Below are positions 41,153-49,557 of a stretch of DNA of 64,000 bases, piece by piece. A program made the translations under genes and the position numbers. The stretch is from Streptomyces sp. NBC_00554. GTDB lineage: Bacteria > Actinomycetota > Actinomycetes > Streptomycetales > Streptomycetaceae. Numbering within the stretch: the stretch's first letter is position 1; the number at the start of each line of letters is the position of its first letter. The DNA lies in the NCBI RefSeq assembly GCF_041431135.1, contig NZ_CP107799.1:6944001-7008000 (forward strand). The letters run 5' to 3'. The notes below the pieces were generated by a model. The model searched no databases and was not told where the DNA came from. It saw nothing but the letters and a program-made list of their open reading frames with translations.

Positions 41153-41662
41153 TCAGTTGCCGCAGCCCGTGGAGACGCGGGCCTTGTTGGACCAGGTGTT
41201 GGTGGTCACGTCGAGCGCCATCAGCGTCGAGTTCTTCGCGTAGCCGTAGGCGGTGCAGTCCAGCAGGCCGGTCGTGATGTTGAAGGCCCCGCCGTGGCGC
41301 CCGGAGAGGGAGCGCGCGGTCGTGGTCTTGTACCAGACCGGAACGCCCGGCACGCCACCGTCCTTGTAGAGGACCATCTTCACCTGGCCGCCGATGGTGA
41401 AGCTCTGGCCGCGCAGGACCAGGCCGTAGACGCCGATCGTGCTCGGCGAGCGGGTGGCCCAGATGTACGGGTTGTACCCGTAGGCCTTGCCCTCCACCGC
41501 GGCAGGCCCGGTGGCCGTCGGAGACGCCGACTTGGCGGCGTTCGTACGGGCGGCCGTGTCCGGGTTCCCGCCGCACCCGGTGGTGGCGACGGCGGCCGCG
41601 GCGAACAGAGCCGCGAGTCCGAGTGTGGTGGTGCGGCGGCCGGAGCCGGTGATGTTGACCAT
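41153..41662 (-). CDS. Putative secreted lipoprotein of unknown function
   Basis: A 169-residue protein with a lipoprotein signal (RRTTTLGLAALFAAAAVATT followed by GC, giving Cys30). The mature part begins GGNPDTAARTNAAKSAS, a Ser/Ala/Thr linker, then a compact domain with GYNPYIWATRSPS and two further cysteines (LLDCTAYG and STGCGN at the C-terminus), which may form a disulfide. GGGGAG lies 6 bases before the ATG. It converges with the Rrf2 gene, 22 bp apart. I do not recognise the domain. Confidence 0.7.
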   Translation of the reverse strand: MVNITGSGRRTTTLGLAALFAAAAVATTGCGGNPDTAARTNAAKSASPTATGPAAVEGKAYGYNPYIWATRSPSTIGVYGLVLRGQSFTIGGQVKMVLYKDGGVPGVPVWYKTTTARSLSGRHGGAFNITTGLLDCTAYGYAKNSTLMALDVTTNTWSNKARVSTGCGN

Positions 41663-42036
41663 GTTGTTCTCCCCCTGGAAATCGTCGGCCGCGACCCCGT
41701 GGGCGGCCGGCGTGCAGAGGGACACCGGGACGCGTACGGCGGTTGCGGCGGCGTGTGCGACGAGACCGTCACAGGGTTTGCGGTGGGGTCGGGCGGCGCG
41801 CGGAAACCGCAGGTCAGAGGTGTTGGCCCGGGGAGTCCTCGGTGGCCGGAGCGTAGGCGTGAATTCGCCTGCGAGCGGAGGGCCGTACGTCCCGAGGCAC
41901 TAGCCGGACCGGGCCCGCTGAGGTAGCCGGGGAGGTGAGGGCCTCCGGTGGAGGGCCGGGTTCCGTCTGTGAAGCATCCTCATTCCGCACTAAGGCCGTA
42001 CTCAGGTTCAGCCCCTAACGTCACGTCCCGTTAATC

Positions 42037-42053
42037 CCTATCGAATCGATAGG
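42037..42053. promoter_or_regulatory. Perfect palindrome CCTATCGAATCGATAGG
   Basis: Eight-base arms CCTATCGA / TCGATAGG around a single A, 94 bp before the exporter ATG. The A/T-rich centre stands out from the surrounding GC. This is the size of an Rrf2-type operator, and an Rrf2 gene lies 1 kb upstream. Confidence 0.6.
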
Positions 42054-42071
42054 AAAGACCGGAAAGGCCGG

Positions 42072-42143
42072 AGCGGCCGGAACTACGGCTGGAATGACGG
42101 CCGGAACGACGGCCGGATTGACGGCCAGAACGACGGGACGGAC
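42072..42143 (+). repeat. Six 12-bp tandem repeats before the exporter gene
   Basis: Units close to GACGGCCGGAAC: 42072, 42084, 42096, 42108, 42120 and 42132, the outer ones diverged. The array ends three bases before the ATG at 42147 and replaces a normal Shine-Dalgarno region; the nearest purine-rich stretch is GGGACGGA. Confidence 0.75.
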
Positions 42144-42146
42144 CCC

Positions 42147-43058
42147 ATGCGCACGCTCATCCTGCTGGCTCTCGCGGGCCTCGGGGCCCAGCTGGTCGAC
42201 GGCAGCCTGGGCATGGCCTACGGCGTGACCTCGACCACCCTGCTGCTCGCCATGGGCACCAACCCGGCACTGGCCTCGGCCACGGTCCACCTCTCCGAGA
42301 TCGGCACCACGCTGATGTCGGGCGCCTCGCACTGGCGCTTCGGCAACGTGGACTGGAAGGTCGTCGCCAAGATCGGCGTACCGGGCGCGGTCGGCTCCTT
42401 CCTGGGCGCGACGGTCCTCTCCAAGCTCTCCACCGAGGTCGCAGAGCCCGCGATGTCCCTGATCCTGTTCGGCCTCGGCCTGTACGTCATGTCCCGCTTC
42501 ACCTTCCGCGGCATGCCCAAGGGCAACCTCGGCAAGCCGCTGCGCAAGCGGTTCCTCGCGCCGCTCGGCCTGGTCGCCGGGTTCCTGGACGCGACGGGCG
42601 GAGGCGGCTGGGGCCCGGTCGGTACGCCCGCGCTGCTTGCCAGCGGCCGGATGGAGCCGCGCAAGGTGATCGGCTCGATCGACACCAGCGAGTTCCTGGT
42701 GGCGGTCGCCGCGAGTCTCGGGTTCCTGTTCTCGCTCGGCTCCCAGGGCCTCAACTGGGGCTGGGTCCTCGCCTTCCTGCTCGGCGGCCTGGTCGCCGCA
42801 CCCGTCGCCGCCTGGCTGGTCCGTCTCGTACCGCCGCGCGTACTCGGCTCCGCGGTCGGCGGCATCATCATCGTCACCAACGTCCGTACGCTCCTGAAGA
42901 GCGACTGGATCGGCGCGTCCGGAGCGGTCAGCACCCCCGTGTACGTACTGCTCTACGCGCTGTGGGCTGCCGCCCTGACGTACTCGATCCGCGCCTACCG
43001 TCAGGAGAAGGCGGCGGAGGCGGAGCTTGTCGAGGAGCGGCAGCCCGTCGCGGTTTAG
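42147..43058 (+). CDS. TauE/SafE-family sulfite/organosulfonate exporter
   Basis: A 303-residue membrane protein with about eight hydrophobic segments and the duplicated family core: VDGSLGMAYGVTSTTLLLAM in the first half and GFLDATGGGGWGPVGTPALL in the second. Members export sulfite, sulfoacetate or similar anions, or act in sulfur assimilation. Upstream lie an Rrf2-like palindrome and the cysteine-free Rrf2 gene at 40669, consistent with cysteine/sulfur control. It is convergent with the dioxygenase gene, 13 bp apart. Confidence 0.9.
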   Translation: MRTLILLALAGLGAQLVDGSLGMAYGVTSTTLLLAMGTNPALASATVHLSEIGTTLMSGASHWRFGNVDWKVVAKIGVPGAVGSFLGATVLSKLSTEVAEPAMSLILFGLGLYVMSRFTFRGMPKGNLGKPLRKRFLAPLGLVAGFLDATGGGGWGPVGTPALLASGRMEPRKVIGSIDTSEFLVAVAASLGFLFSLGSQGLNWGWVLAFLLGGLVAAPVAAWLVRLVPPRVLGSAVGGIIIVTNVRTLLKSDWIGASGAVSTPVYVLLYALWAAALTYSIRAYRQEKAAEAELVEERQPVAV

Positions 43059-43071
43059 CCGGCCGTACCGG

Positions 43072-43947
43072 TCAGCTGTCGACGCCGACCGTGAGGGTCG
43101 CCGTGTACCCGTCCGACACGCTCGACCCGAGCGCCGTCAGGGTCAGCAGCCCGGAGGACGCGCCGCCGTCGTCGTAGATGGAGTCGTTGGAGAGCAGGGT
43201 CTCCTGGGTGGTGTTCGCCGAGTACGGCGAGGTCGCCTGGATCTCCGTGTTGATGTCCTCGTCGAAGAACAGCTGACCGGTGTGGATGACCTCGCCGCCG
43301 GTGTACGAGTCGTCGGTGAGCGTCACGTCCGTGTGCACACGCATATGGACGTGGACGGCGCGCGAGATGTAGTGGCCGGGCCAGATCGAGGTGATGTTGA
43401 CCTGGCCGTCCGCGTCGGTGATCTGCCCGCCGCGCAGGAAGGTGCCGTTGTCCTCCTCCTCGTGACCGTTGCCGCCGACGAACCCGGAGTACTCGCCGAG
43501 CGAGTCGCAGTGCCAGAGCTCGACGAGCGCACCGGCCAGCGGGGCGCAGTCGTCCGCGACATCGACGACCGTCAAGGTGTACCGGACCTCGAAGCCCTCC
43601 TTGTCCTCACGGATGTCCTCGCGGACGAGAGCACCGTCGAGGGAGTACGGACCTTCGGTGACCTCGGCGTTGAGGGTGCAGACGGTGGTGGTGGCGGAGG
43701 TGGACGCGGATGCGGAGGCCGACGCGGAGGTGGACTTGGTGGGCTTCGGCTTGCTCTTCTTGGCGGACGTCGGGTCGGCCGAGGCGATACCCGCGACCGC
43801 GAGTCCGCCCACGACGGCGACGGTGCCACCGCCGATCAGGACGCGCCGACGCTGGACGCTCTTGTCACGGCGGTGGGCCCCGGCGCCGGGGGTGTTGCCG
43901 TGCTGCTCAGGTTGCTCATGTCGAGCTGGGGTCTCAGTCATGGACAT
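43072..43947 (-). CDS. Tat-exported intradiol ring-cleavage dioxygenase-like protein
   Basis: A 291-residue protein. KSVQRRRVLIGGGTVAVVGG is a twin-arginine signal; a Ser/Ala/Lys linker follows. The catalytic domain has the non-haem Fe(III) ligands expected of intradiol enzymes: the Tyr in EVTEGPYSLDG, the Tyr in DSLGEYSGFVGGNG and the His pair in AVHVHMRVHTD. Cytoplasmic relatives cleave catechols; the exported ones have unproven substrates, perhaps aromatic polymers or antibiotics. A close paralogue lies 214 bp upstream at 44162. Confidence 0.88.
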   Translation of the reverse strand: MSMTETPARHEQPEQHGNTPGAGAHRRDKSVQRRRVLIGGGTVAVVGGLAVAGIASADPTSAKKSKPKPTKSTSASASASASTSATTTVCTLNAEVTEGPYSLDGALVREDIREDKEGFEVRYTLTVVDVADDCAPLAGALVELWHCDSLGEYSGFVGGNGHEEEDNGTFLRGGQITDADGQVNITSIWPGHYISRAVHVHMRVHTDVTLTDDSYTGGEVIHTGQLFFDEDINTEIQATSPYSANTTQETLLSNDSIYDDGGASSGLLTLTALGSSVSDGYTATLTVGVDS

Positions 43948-44049
43948 GGAAGGTAGGGGCGCAGCTGAGGAACTCCTTGATGTGCGCCTGTGAATGCGCT
44001 GGGAATCTAAGCCACAACTGACCCTTTTTGAGCGGGAGTTGGGGCAGGT

Positions 44050-44140
44050 GCCACACGACTGGCAGATCTGTCCCAGCAGCGGGTCGGGAAAAGCCTGGTC
44101 GTGCAGTCTGCCGCTGGGACGAATCTGCCAGTCGTGTGGC
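44050..44140. repeat. 91-nt inverted repeat with 28-bp arms
   Basis: The arm at 44050-44077 (starting GCCACACGACTGGCAGAT) is inverted at 44113-44140 with only a two-base difference in the middle. The 35-nt centre contains GTCGGGAAAAGCCTGGTC. No run of T follows either arm. It sits between two paralogous dioxygenase genes. It could be a terminator, a MITE-like element, a structured RNA or a protein site. Confidence 0.85.
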
Positions 44141-44161
44141 TGTCGGGGTGGGGAGGACGGA

Positions 44162-44926
44162 TCAGCTCGATTCGATGCCGAGGGTGAGGGTGCCGGTGTA
44201 GCCGGAGGTGGGGGAGGTGCCCAGGGCTGTCAGGGTGAGGAGGCCGGAGGCGGCGCCTCCTTCGTCGTAGATGCTGTCCTGTGCGAGGGTGGTGCGGGTG
44301 ACTGTGTTGGCCGAGTACGGGGAGAGTCTGCCGACCGCCGCGGTGATCGTCTCGCTGAAGAAGAGCTGGCCGGTGTGGAGTTCCTGGCCGCCCGTGAACG
44401 AGCCGTCGGAGGTGAGAGTGACTCCGGTGTGCACCTTGACGTGGATGTGGACGCAGCGGCCCCGGTACCAGCCGGGGTAGATGCTCGTGATCCTCGCCAC
44501 GCCGTCCGTGCCCGTCAGGACACCGCCGCGCAGGAACGTGCCGTTGTCGGGCTCGTTGTGGCCGTTGCCGCCGACGAATCCGGAGTACTCGCCGAGGTGG
44601 TCGCAGTGCCAGATCTCGACGAGCGCCTTGTTCAGCGGCGCGCAGGTGTCGTCGTCGACGACGGTGAGGGTGAGTTCGAGGGGGAATCCCGCCTTGTCCT
44701 CGCTGATGTCGGCGCGTACGTAGGCGCCGTCCAGGTAGTACGGGCCCTCGGTCATCTCCTTGGTGAGGGTGCAGACGGCCGCCGCGGCGGCGGGAGTCGT
44801 GGCCGCCGTGCCGGCTGTGGGGGCTTCAGGGGCTGCGGCAGCCACAGCCAGCGTTGCGACTGTGGCACCCGTCGCGATCAGCACGGTGCGGCGCCCGAGG
44901 GGGGTTGATTCTGAAGTGTCTGTCAT
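44162..44926 (-). CDS. Tat-exported intradiol dioxygenase-like protein, paralogue
   Basis: A 254-residue paralogue of the protein at 43072. PLGRRTVLIATGATVATLAV is a Tat signal; the iron ligands are the Tyr of EMTEGPYYLDG, the Tyr of DHLGEYSGFVGGNG and the His pair of RCVHIHVKVHTG. Long blocks are identical in both copies (GEYSGFVGGNG, NGTFLRGG, SPYSANT), so they come from a duplication. A GTG two codons earlier is an alternative start. No catechol or beta-ketoadipate genes are nearby. Confidence 0.88.
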   Translation of the reverse strand: MTDTSESTPLGRRTVLIATGATVATLAVAAAAPEAPTAGTAATTPAAAAAVCTLTKEMTEGPYYLDGAYVRADISEDKAGFPLELTLTVVDDDTCAPLNKALVEIWHCDHLGEYSGFVGGNGHNEPDNGTFLRGGVLTGTDGVARITSIYPGWYRGRCVHIHVKVHTGVTLTSDGSFTGGQELHTGQLFFSETITAAVGRLSPYSANTVTRTTLAQDSIYDEGGAASGLLTLTALGTSPTSGYTGTLTLGIESS

Positions 44927-45055
44927 GAGCACGTCACCGTAGGGACGGAAGCTGTCGGCGGGCTGTGCGTTCGGAAAAGTGACGGATCGTCAAGTGGAGA
45001 GTGAGACAAGGAAGTTGATGGAATGTTGAACGAAGAGGGGAGGGGGTGTCGCTGC

Positions 45056-46312
45056 TCAGCGTGCCGCCTTCGCGATCGATGTCAGGATCGCCTGCGGATC
45101 GCCGGCAGGTGTGACCGCCGCGCCGATCTGCGTCCTGATCGCCGTCGAGACGGCCGACCAGTTGGTCTCGGAGAGCGGATAGAGGTCCATGTTCCCCAGC
45201 GTGTCCAGGCCGTTCCAGAGGCTGCGGTAACGGGTGTCCGCGCGCATGGCGGCGCTGACCGACGCGGTGACGGGGAGCAGTTGGTACTCGGAGGCCTGCT
45301 GGGTGACGTACTCGTCGCTGTACAGGAAGTCGAGGAAGCGGCCGGTCTGCTCGCGGTGTCCGGCCTGCTTGAAGGCGATGGTCCAGTCCGCGGTGCCCAT
45401 GGTCGGCTCGGTCTGCCCGGTGCGGCTCGGCAGCGGAACCGTGCCGTAGGGCACGCTCAGCGACGAGTCCTCGATCTGCCGGATAAGGGAGAGCGGGGCG
45501 TTGACCATCGCGGCCTCGCCGTCGACGAACGCGTCCAGGGCCTCGGTGCGGTTCAGCCTGCCCGGCTGGACGGGGCCGGTGAGCCCCGCGCCGACCAGGT
45601 CCGACCTGAGCCACTCCAGCGTCGAGACGTTGGCGTCGGAGGTGAGGGTGTAGGCGCCGCCCTGGGTGTAGCCGCCGTCCCCGGCCAGCAGCCACGTCAG
45701 CGTCTCCGCCTCCGCCTCCTCGGGGCCGAGGGGCACCGCGATCGGGTACTTCACGCCCCAGTCCTTCAACACCTCTGCTGCGGCGACGAGTTCGTCCCAG
45801 GTGGTGGGCGGTTCGAGGTCCGCCCGGGCGAACAGGTCCTTGTTGTAGTAGAGCAGCCGGGTGCTCGCGGTGAACGGCAGGCCGTACTGGGTGCGTTGCA
45901 GCTGGCCCGCCTCGGCGAGGCTCGGCGCGAAACTGCCCTGGACCGCGATCGAGAGCAGTTCGTCGGCCGAGTAGAGCAGGCCCTCCGCCGCGTACTCGGC
46001 GTAGCTGCCGGTCTGTACGACGTCCGGTGCCCTGCCCTGCTTCACCAGCTCGGCGACCTTCGCGTCGACGGTGTCGGCGGGGTACACCTTCGCCTCCACA
46101 TGGATGTCCGGGTTGGCGGCCTCGAAGTCGAGCGCCACCCGGTCCCAGTAGCCCTGCGAGTTCTTGTGGACGCTGTCGCCGTAGTTGGTCGCGATGACGG
46201 TGAGGGTGGTGGCCCCCGCTTCCGTCCCCGCGCTGCCGCCACAGCCGCCCGCGCCTGCCAGAAGGGCCAGCGCGGCCGCCGTCGTCACCATGGTCCGGGC
46301 TCTGCGGTGCAT
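45056..46312 (-). CDS. Orphan sugar-binding lipoprotein of an ABC importer
   Basis: A 418-residue family 1 solute-binding protein with a lipoprotein signal (AAALALLAGAGGC, Cys24). The mature part follows the usual plan: DFEAANPDIHVEAKV, RAPDVVQTGSYAEY, YNKDLFARADLEPPTTWDEL. Neither permease nor ATPase genes adjoin it, so the channel must be encoded elsewhere. An AAGCGCTT palindrome about 180 bp upstream suggests control by a LacI-type sugar repressor. Confidence 0.88.
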   Translation of the reverse strand: MHRRARTMVTTAAALALLAGAGGCGGSAGTEAGATTLTVIATNYGDSVHKNSQGYWDRVALDFEAANPDIHVEAKVYPADTVDAKVAELVKQGRAPDVVQTGSYAEYAAEGLLYSADELLSIAVQGSFAPSLAEAGQLQRTQYGLPFTASTRLLYYNKDLFARADLEPPTTWDELVAAAEVLKDWGVKYPIAVPLGPEEAEAETLTWLLAGDGGYTQGGAYTLTSDANVSTLEWLRSDLVGAGLTGPVQPGRLNRTEALDAFVDGEAAMVNAPLSLIRQIEDSSLSVPYGTVPLPSRTGQTEPTMGTADWTIAFKQAGHREQTGRFLDFLYSDEYVTQQASEYQLLPVTASVSAAMRADTRYRSLWNGLDTLGNMDLYPLSETNWSAVSTAIRTQIGAAVTPAGDPQAILTSIAKAAR

Positions 46313-46494
46313 GGTCGCCACCCCTGTTTCGGCCGCCGTTGACGCGCGTAGACGAAGCGCGTCGATCGTAGGCCGGACAGTAGGCGGCGCACAGGGCCCC
46401 GGCGGTTGCGTTCTGGTTCCGGGTGTGTGACGCATGTGGCCTGAAATCACAGGCGGGTGAAGGGAGTTGGGTGGGCGACGGGGCGTTGACGCGT

Positions 46495-46502
46495 AAGCGC
46501 TT
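46495..46502. promoter_or_regulatory. AAGCGCTT palindrome, candidate LacI-type operator
   Basis: TAAGCGCTTC lies about 183 bp before the orphan sugar-binding gene (minus strand). The same AGCGCT core is inside the arabinan ABC promoter at 31829-31840. The distance is long for direct repression, so it may be part of a longer leader. Confidence 0.4.
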
Positions 46503-46545
46503 CGATTCTGCGGTGCCGGGCTGAAGCCGCCGACCCGGATCAGGC

Positions 46546-46578
46546 GGCAGGGGGAGGGGCTGCGTCCCTCCCCCTGCC
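46546..46578 (-). terminator. Strong hairpin after the HisC-like gene
   Basis: GGCAGGGGGAGGG (46546-46558) pairs perfectly with CCCTCCCCCTGCC (46566-46578) around a 7-base loop, starting four bases after the aminotransferase stop. No clear T-run follows, as is common in Streptomyces. Confidence 0.75.
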
Positions 46579-46581
46579 TGG

Positions 46582-48195
46582 CTAGCCGGCCTGGGTGTAC
46601 ATCGCTCCCGCCGCGGGCCAGCCCATGGCCTGCGGCGCGGACTGCTGCGGTTCCGGCTGGGTCCGGCCGCGGACCTGGGCGGCGGTGAGTCCGCTGGGGT
46701 GGGCGCCGCCCTGCGTACCCGTCTGGGGGGCGGGGGCCTGTACGGCAGCGGCCATGCCGGGCATGCCGGTCTGGGTGTAGGCGGGCAGGCCGGCGGCCGG
46801 GACCGGGGCGTACCCGGGCATCGGGGCGGGCTGCTGGGGCGGCAACATGGCGGCCGGTGCCGCGACGGGGGCCAGGCCCGGCATGACCCCGGGGTTCTGC
46901 GCGGGGGCGGGGCCCGGCCAGGCGCCGGTCTGTGCGTTCTGGATGCTCGGCATCGCCTGTGCCTGCGCCGCGAGACCCGGCATGCCGGCCCCGTTCGTGG
47001 CGCCGATCAGACGATCCACCGCCGCCGTACCCGAGCTGTAGCTGGTCCCTGTGCCCATCTCGGGTACGGCGGCTCCCCTCCTGGTCCCGTAGAGCACCTG
47101 TTCCAGGCCGGACACCAGGCGACGCACGTCCACCTGGGGGCGCACCACGAGTCTCAGGAAGCGGCTGGAGGAGCCGATCTTGTTGCCGCACTCGCGGACC
47201 AGGATGCGGTGCTCGGTGAGCAGCCGGTCCCGGACCACGGTGCCTTCGGCGCCCACGGGAAGGCGTACGAAGAGGAAGTTGCCCTGCGACGGATAGACCG
47301 TCAGGCCGGGCAGATGAGCGAGCTGCTGGGCCATGTCGAGCCGGTCGCGGCGGACCATGTGCAGGCTCTGCATGTACTCCTGGCCGTGGTTCTTGAGCAT
47401 GAACACCACGGTCTCCGCGAAGGAGTTGAGGTTCCACTTGGGCAGCATGGAGCGGACCCGGCCGGCCAGCGACGGGTTGGCGACCATGTAGCCGAAGCGG
47501 ATGCCGTGCAGACCGAAGTTCTTGCCGAGGCTGCGCAGCACGACGACGTTGGGGCGCATCACGGCGTCCTCGACGACACTCGGCTCGTGCTCCGCGTCGG
47601 CGAACTCCAGGAACGACTCGTCGATCACGATCAGGTCCAGGTCCGCCATCGCGTCCATGAACTGGACGAGCGACTGGCGGGGTATGAAGCCGCCGTCGGG
47701 GTTGTTCGGGTTGCAGATGACGGCGACCCGGGTGCCACGGGCGCGGATGAACTCCGCGTACTTGGCGAGGTCCAGGGCGAAGCCGCTGGACTCCTGCAGC
47801 GGGAACATGTCGACCCGCTTGCCGGTCTCCATCGGCTGGTCGGTCCAGCGGCCGAAGGTGGGGACGGGTATCGCGAGGGACTCCCGGACCAGCAAGTGGT
47901 CGATCCAGGTGATGAGTTCGGTCGAGCCGTTGCCCATCGCGACGCACTGCGGCGGGAGTTGGAGGAGGTTGCAGAGCTCGGACGTGATGGTGTCGGCGCT
48001 GCTCGGGTAGTACGTGATGATCTCGCGGAGCCGGCCCGCCAGGTCGTCGAACATGGCGGGCGTCGGGAAGTACGGGTTGCACGGGATACAGAAGTCGACC
48101 GGACCGGCCCCTTCGCCGCTCTCACGGGTGAGCGCTGCCATCGAGGGGCTGTGCGCTGCCGTGCCGCGGAACAGCGAGGTGACGTTGTCGGCCAT
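46582..48195 (-). CDS. HisC/CobC-like aminotransferase with long Met/Pro-rich tail
   Basis: A 537-residue protein. Residues about 30-375 form a fold-type I aminotransferase close to histidinol-phosphate aminotransferase: VICNPNNPDGGFI, LIVIDESFLEFAD and the PLP lysine Lys225 in LRSLGKNFGLHG. Residues about 380-537 are a disordered, Ala/Pro/Met/Gln-rich tail (MPGYAPVPAAGLPAY style). Such a tail is absent from ordinary HisC. There are no histidine or cobalamin genes nearby, so the substrate is unknown. CGGAGG lies a few bases before the ATG. Confidence 0.85.
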   Translation of the reverse strand: MADNVTSLFRGTAAHSPSMAALTRESGEGAGPVDFCIPCNPYFPTPAMFDDLAGRLREIITYYPSSADTITSELCNLLQLPPQCVAMGNGSTELITWIDHLLVRESLAIPVPTFGRWTDQPMETGKRVDMFPLQESSGFALDLAKYAEFIRARGTRVAVICNPNNPDGGFIPRQSLVQFMDAMADLDLIVIDESFLEFADAEHEPSVVEDAVMRPNVVVLRSLGKNFGLHGIRFGYMVANPSLAGRVRSMLPKWNLNSFAETVVFMLKNHGQEYMQSLHMVRRDRLDMAQQLAHLPGLTVYPSQGNFLFVRLPVGAEGTVVRDRLLTEHRILVRECGNKIGSSSRFLRLVVRPQVDVRRLVSGLEQVLYGTRRGAAVPEMGTGTSYSSGTAAVDRLIGATNGAGMPGLAAQAQAMPSIQNAQTGAWPGPAPAQNPGVMPGLAPVAAPAAMLPPQQPAPMPGYAPVPAAGLPAYTQTGMPGMAAAVQAPAPQTGTQGGAHPSGLTAAQVRGRTQPEPQQSAPQAMGWPAAGAMYTQAG

Positions 48196-48213
48196 GGAAC
48201 CTCCGTAGGGGGC

Positions 48214-48274
48214 GGGCCCGCTGGGGAGGACGGGCCCTCCGGCTTTGGGTGGCCCGCGCGGGGGAGCGCGGGCC
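48214..48274 (-). promoter_or_regulatory. Two hairpins between the epimerase and aminotransferase genes
   Basis: GGCCCGCGC / GCGCGGGCC (48251-48274, six-base loop) and GGGCCCG / CGGGCCC (48214-48237, ten-base loop) lie in the 191-bp gap. The first may terminate transcripts from the epimerase gene; the second falls in the probable leader of the aminotransferase gene. Neither is followed by a T-run. Confidence 0.45.
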
Positions 48275-48386
48275 GCCCTTAGATACGGATACGGAGGGGG
48301 CGCTGTTCAACTCGTGTGAATTTCGTAAGAGTTAGTGATCTCAGGCAACCGAAGCGGCCGGAAACCCCTCAGGCCCCTCTGCGCCC

Positions 48387-49535
48387 TCAGCTGCCGAACG
48401 TGTGCACCGTCGTCGTCCGGTACGTCTGTCCGGGCCGCAGCACGGTCGACGGGAACGACGCCTGGTTGGGGGAGTCCGGGAAGTGCTGGGTCTCCAGGCA
48501 CAGCGCGTCGCCCTGCCGGTAGATGTGCCCGCCGGGGCCGACCAGCGTGCCGTCCAGGAAGTTGCCGGAGTAGAACTGCAGGCCCGGCTCGGTGGTGGCG
48601 ATCTTCAGGGTACGGCCGGAGGAGGGGTCGCGCAGCGTCGCGACGTGCTCGGGCTTCGCCGTGATCCCCTTGTCCAGGGCCCAGTTGTGGTCGATGCCCT
48701 TGCCGTAGAGGAGCTGCTGGTTGGCGACCCGGATGTCCTCGCCGACCGTCTTCGTGCGCCGGAAGTCGAAGGGGGTGCCCGCGACCTTCGCCAGCTCGCC
48801 GGTGGGGATCAGCCCCGAGTCGACGGGTGTGTAGCGGGCGGCGGCGATCTTCAGCTCGTGGTCGTAGATCGAGCCGCTGCCCTCGCCGGCCAGGTTCCAG
48901 TAGACGTGGCTGGTGAGGTTGACGACGGTCGCCTTGTCGGTGGTGGCCTCGTAGTCGAGGCGCCAGTCGCCGTGCTTGGTGAGGGTGTACGTCACCTTCG
49001 TCTTGAGCGTGCCGGGGTAGCCCATCTCGCCGTCGACGCTCGTGTAGTACAGGTACAGGCCGACGTCGGAGCCCTTGGTGAAGGGCTCGATGTCCCAGAC
49101 GTGCTTGTCGAAGCCCTTGATGCCGCCGTGCAGGCTGTTGGCCCCGTCGTTGACGGAGAGCTGGTAGCTCTTGCCGTCGAGGCTGAACTGCCCCTTGGCT
49201 ATGCGGTTCCCGTAGCGGCCGATCAGTGCGCCGAAGTACGGGGTCTTGGCGACGTAGTCCTCGATGTTGTCGAAGCCGAGCGACACGTTCTTGTACTTGC
49301 CGTGCCGGTCGGGGATCTCCAGGGACTGCACGATCCCGCCGTACGAGAGGACCTTGAGCCTCGTCCCGCCGTTGGCCAGTGACCAGCTGTAGATCTTGGT
49401 GCCGTCGGCGAGCTTGCCGAAGAGCGACTTCACCGGGGCTTTGCCTCCCGTGGCGTGTGCCGTACCGCCGAGCGCGGTGGCGGCCATTCCTGCTGCTGCG
49501 GCTCCAGCGATGACCGTACGTCTGTTCAGTTCCAT
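48387..49535 (-). CDS. Tat-exported aldose 1-epimerase (galactose mutarotase family)
   Basis: A 382-residue secreted mutarotase. ELNRRTVIAGAAAAGMAATA is a twin-arginine signal. Catalytic features are visible: NRIAKGQFSL, the NSLHGGIKGFDK region, the base-side His in NLTSHVYWNLAG and the Glu near the C-terminus in CLETQHFPDSPN. It interconverts sugar anomers outside the cell before import. It is last of four genes with the MmsB/MmsA/ChvE importer, but separated from them by a strong hairpin. Confidence 0.9.
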   Translation of the reverse strand: MELNRRTVIAGAAAAGMAATALGGTAHATGGKAPVKSLFGKLADGTKIYSWSLANGGTRLKVLSYGGIVQSLEIPDRHGKYKNVSLGFDNIEDYVAKTPYFGALIGRYGNRIAKGQFSLDGKSYQLSVNDGANSLHGGIKGFDKHVWDIEPFTKGSDVGLYLYYTSVDGEMGYPGTLKTKVTYTLTKHGDWRLDYEATTDKATVVNLTSHVYWNLAGEGSGSIYDHELKIAAARYTPVDSGLIPTGELAKVAGTPFDFRRTKTVGEDIRVANQQLLYGKGIDHNWALDKGITAKPEHVATLRDPSSGRTLKIATTEPGLQFYSGNFLDGTLVGPGGHIYRQGDALCLETQHFPDSPNQASFPSTVLRPGQTYRTTTVHTFGS

Positions 49536-49557
49536 GTGCGGCTCCTGCAGATGGAGG

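Larger units (their letters stand above)
41663..42146. other. 484-bp intergenic region
   Basis: No convincing gene. It contains the lipoprotein gene's upstream sequence, a stretch 41760-41930 without visible structure, the palindrome at 42037-42053 and a 12-bp tandem repeat array at 42072-42143 that runs up to the TauE gene. Confidence 0.6.

Noticed and set aside
46546..46578. Possible riboswitch or attenuator
   Set aside because: It lies after a stop codon and is a simple perfect stem, so a terminator is the simpler explanation.
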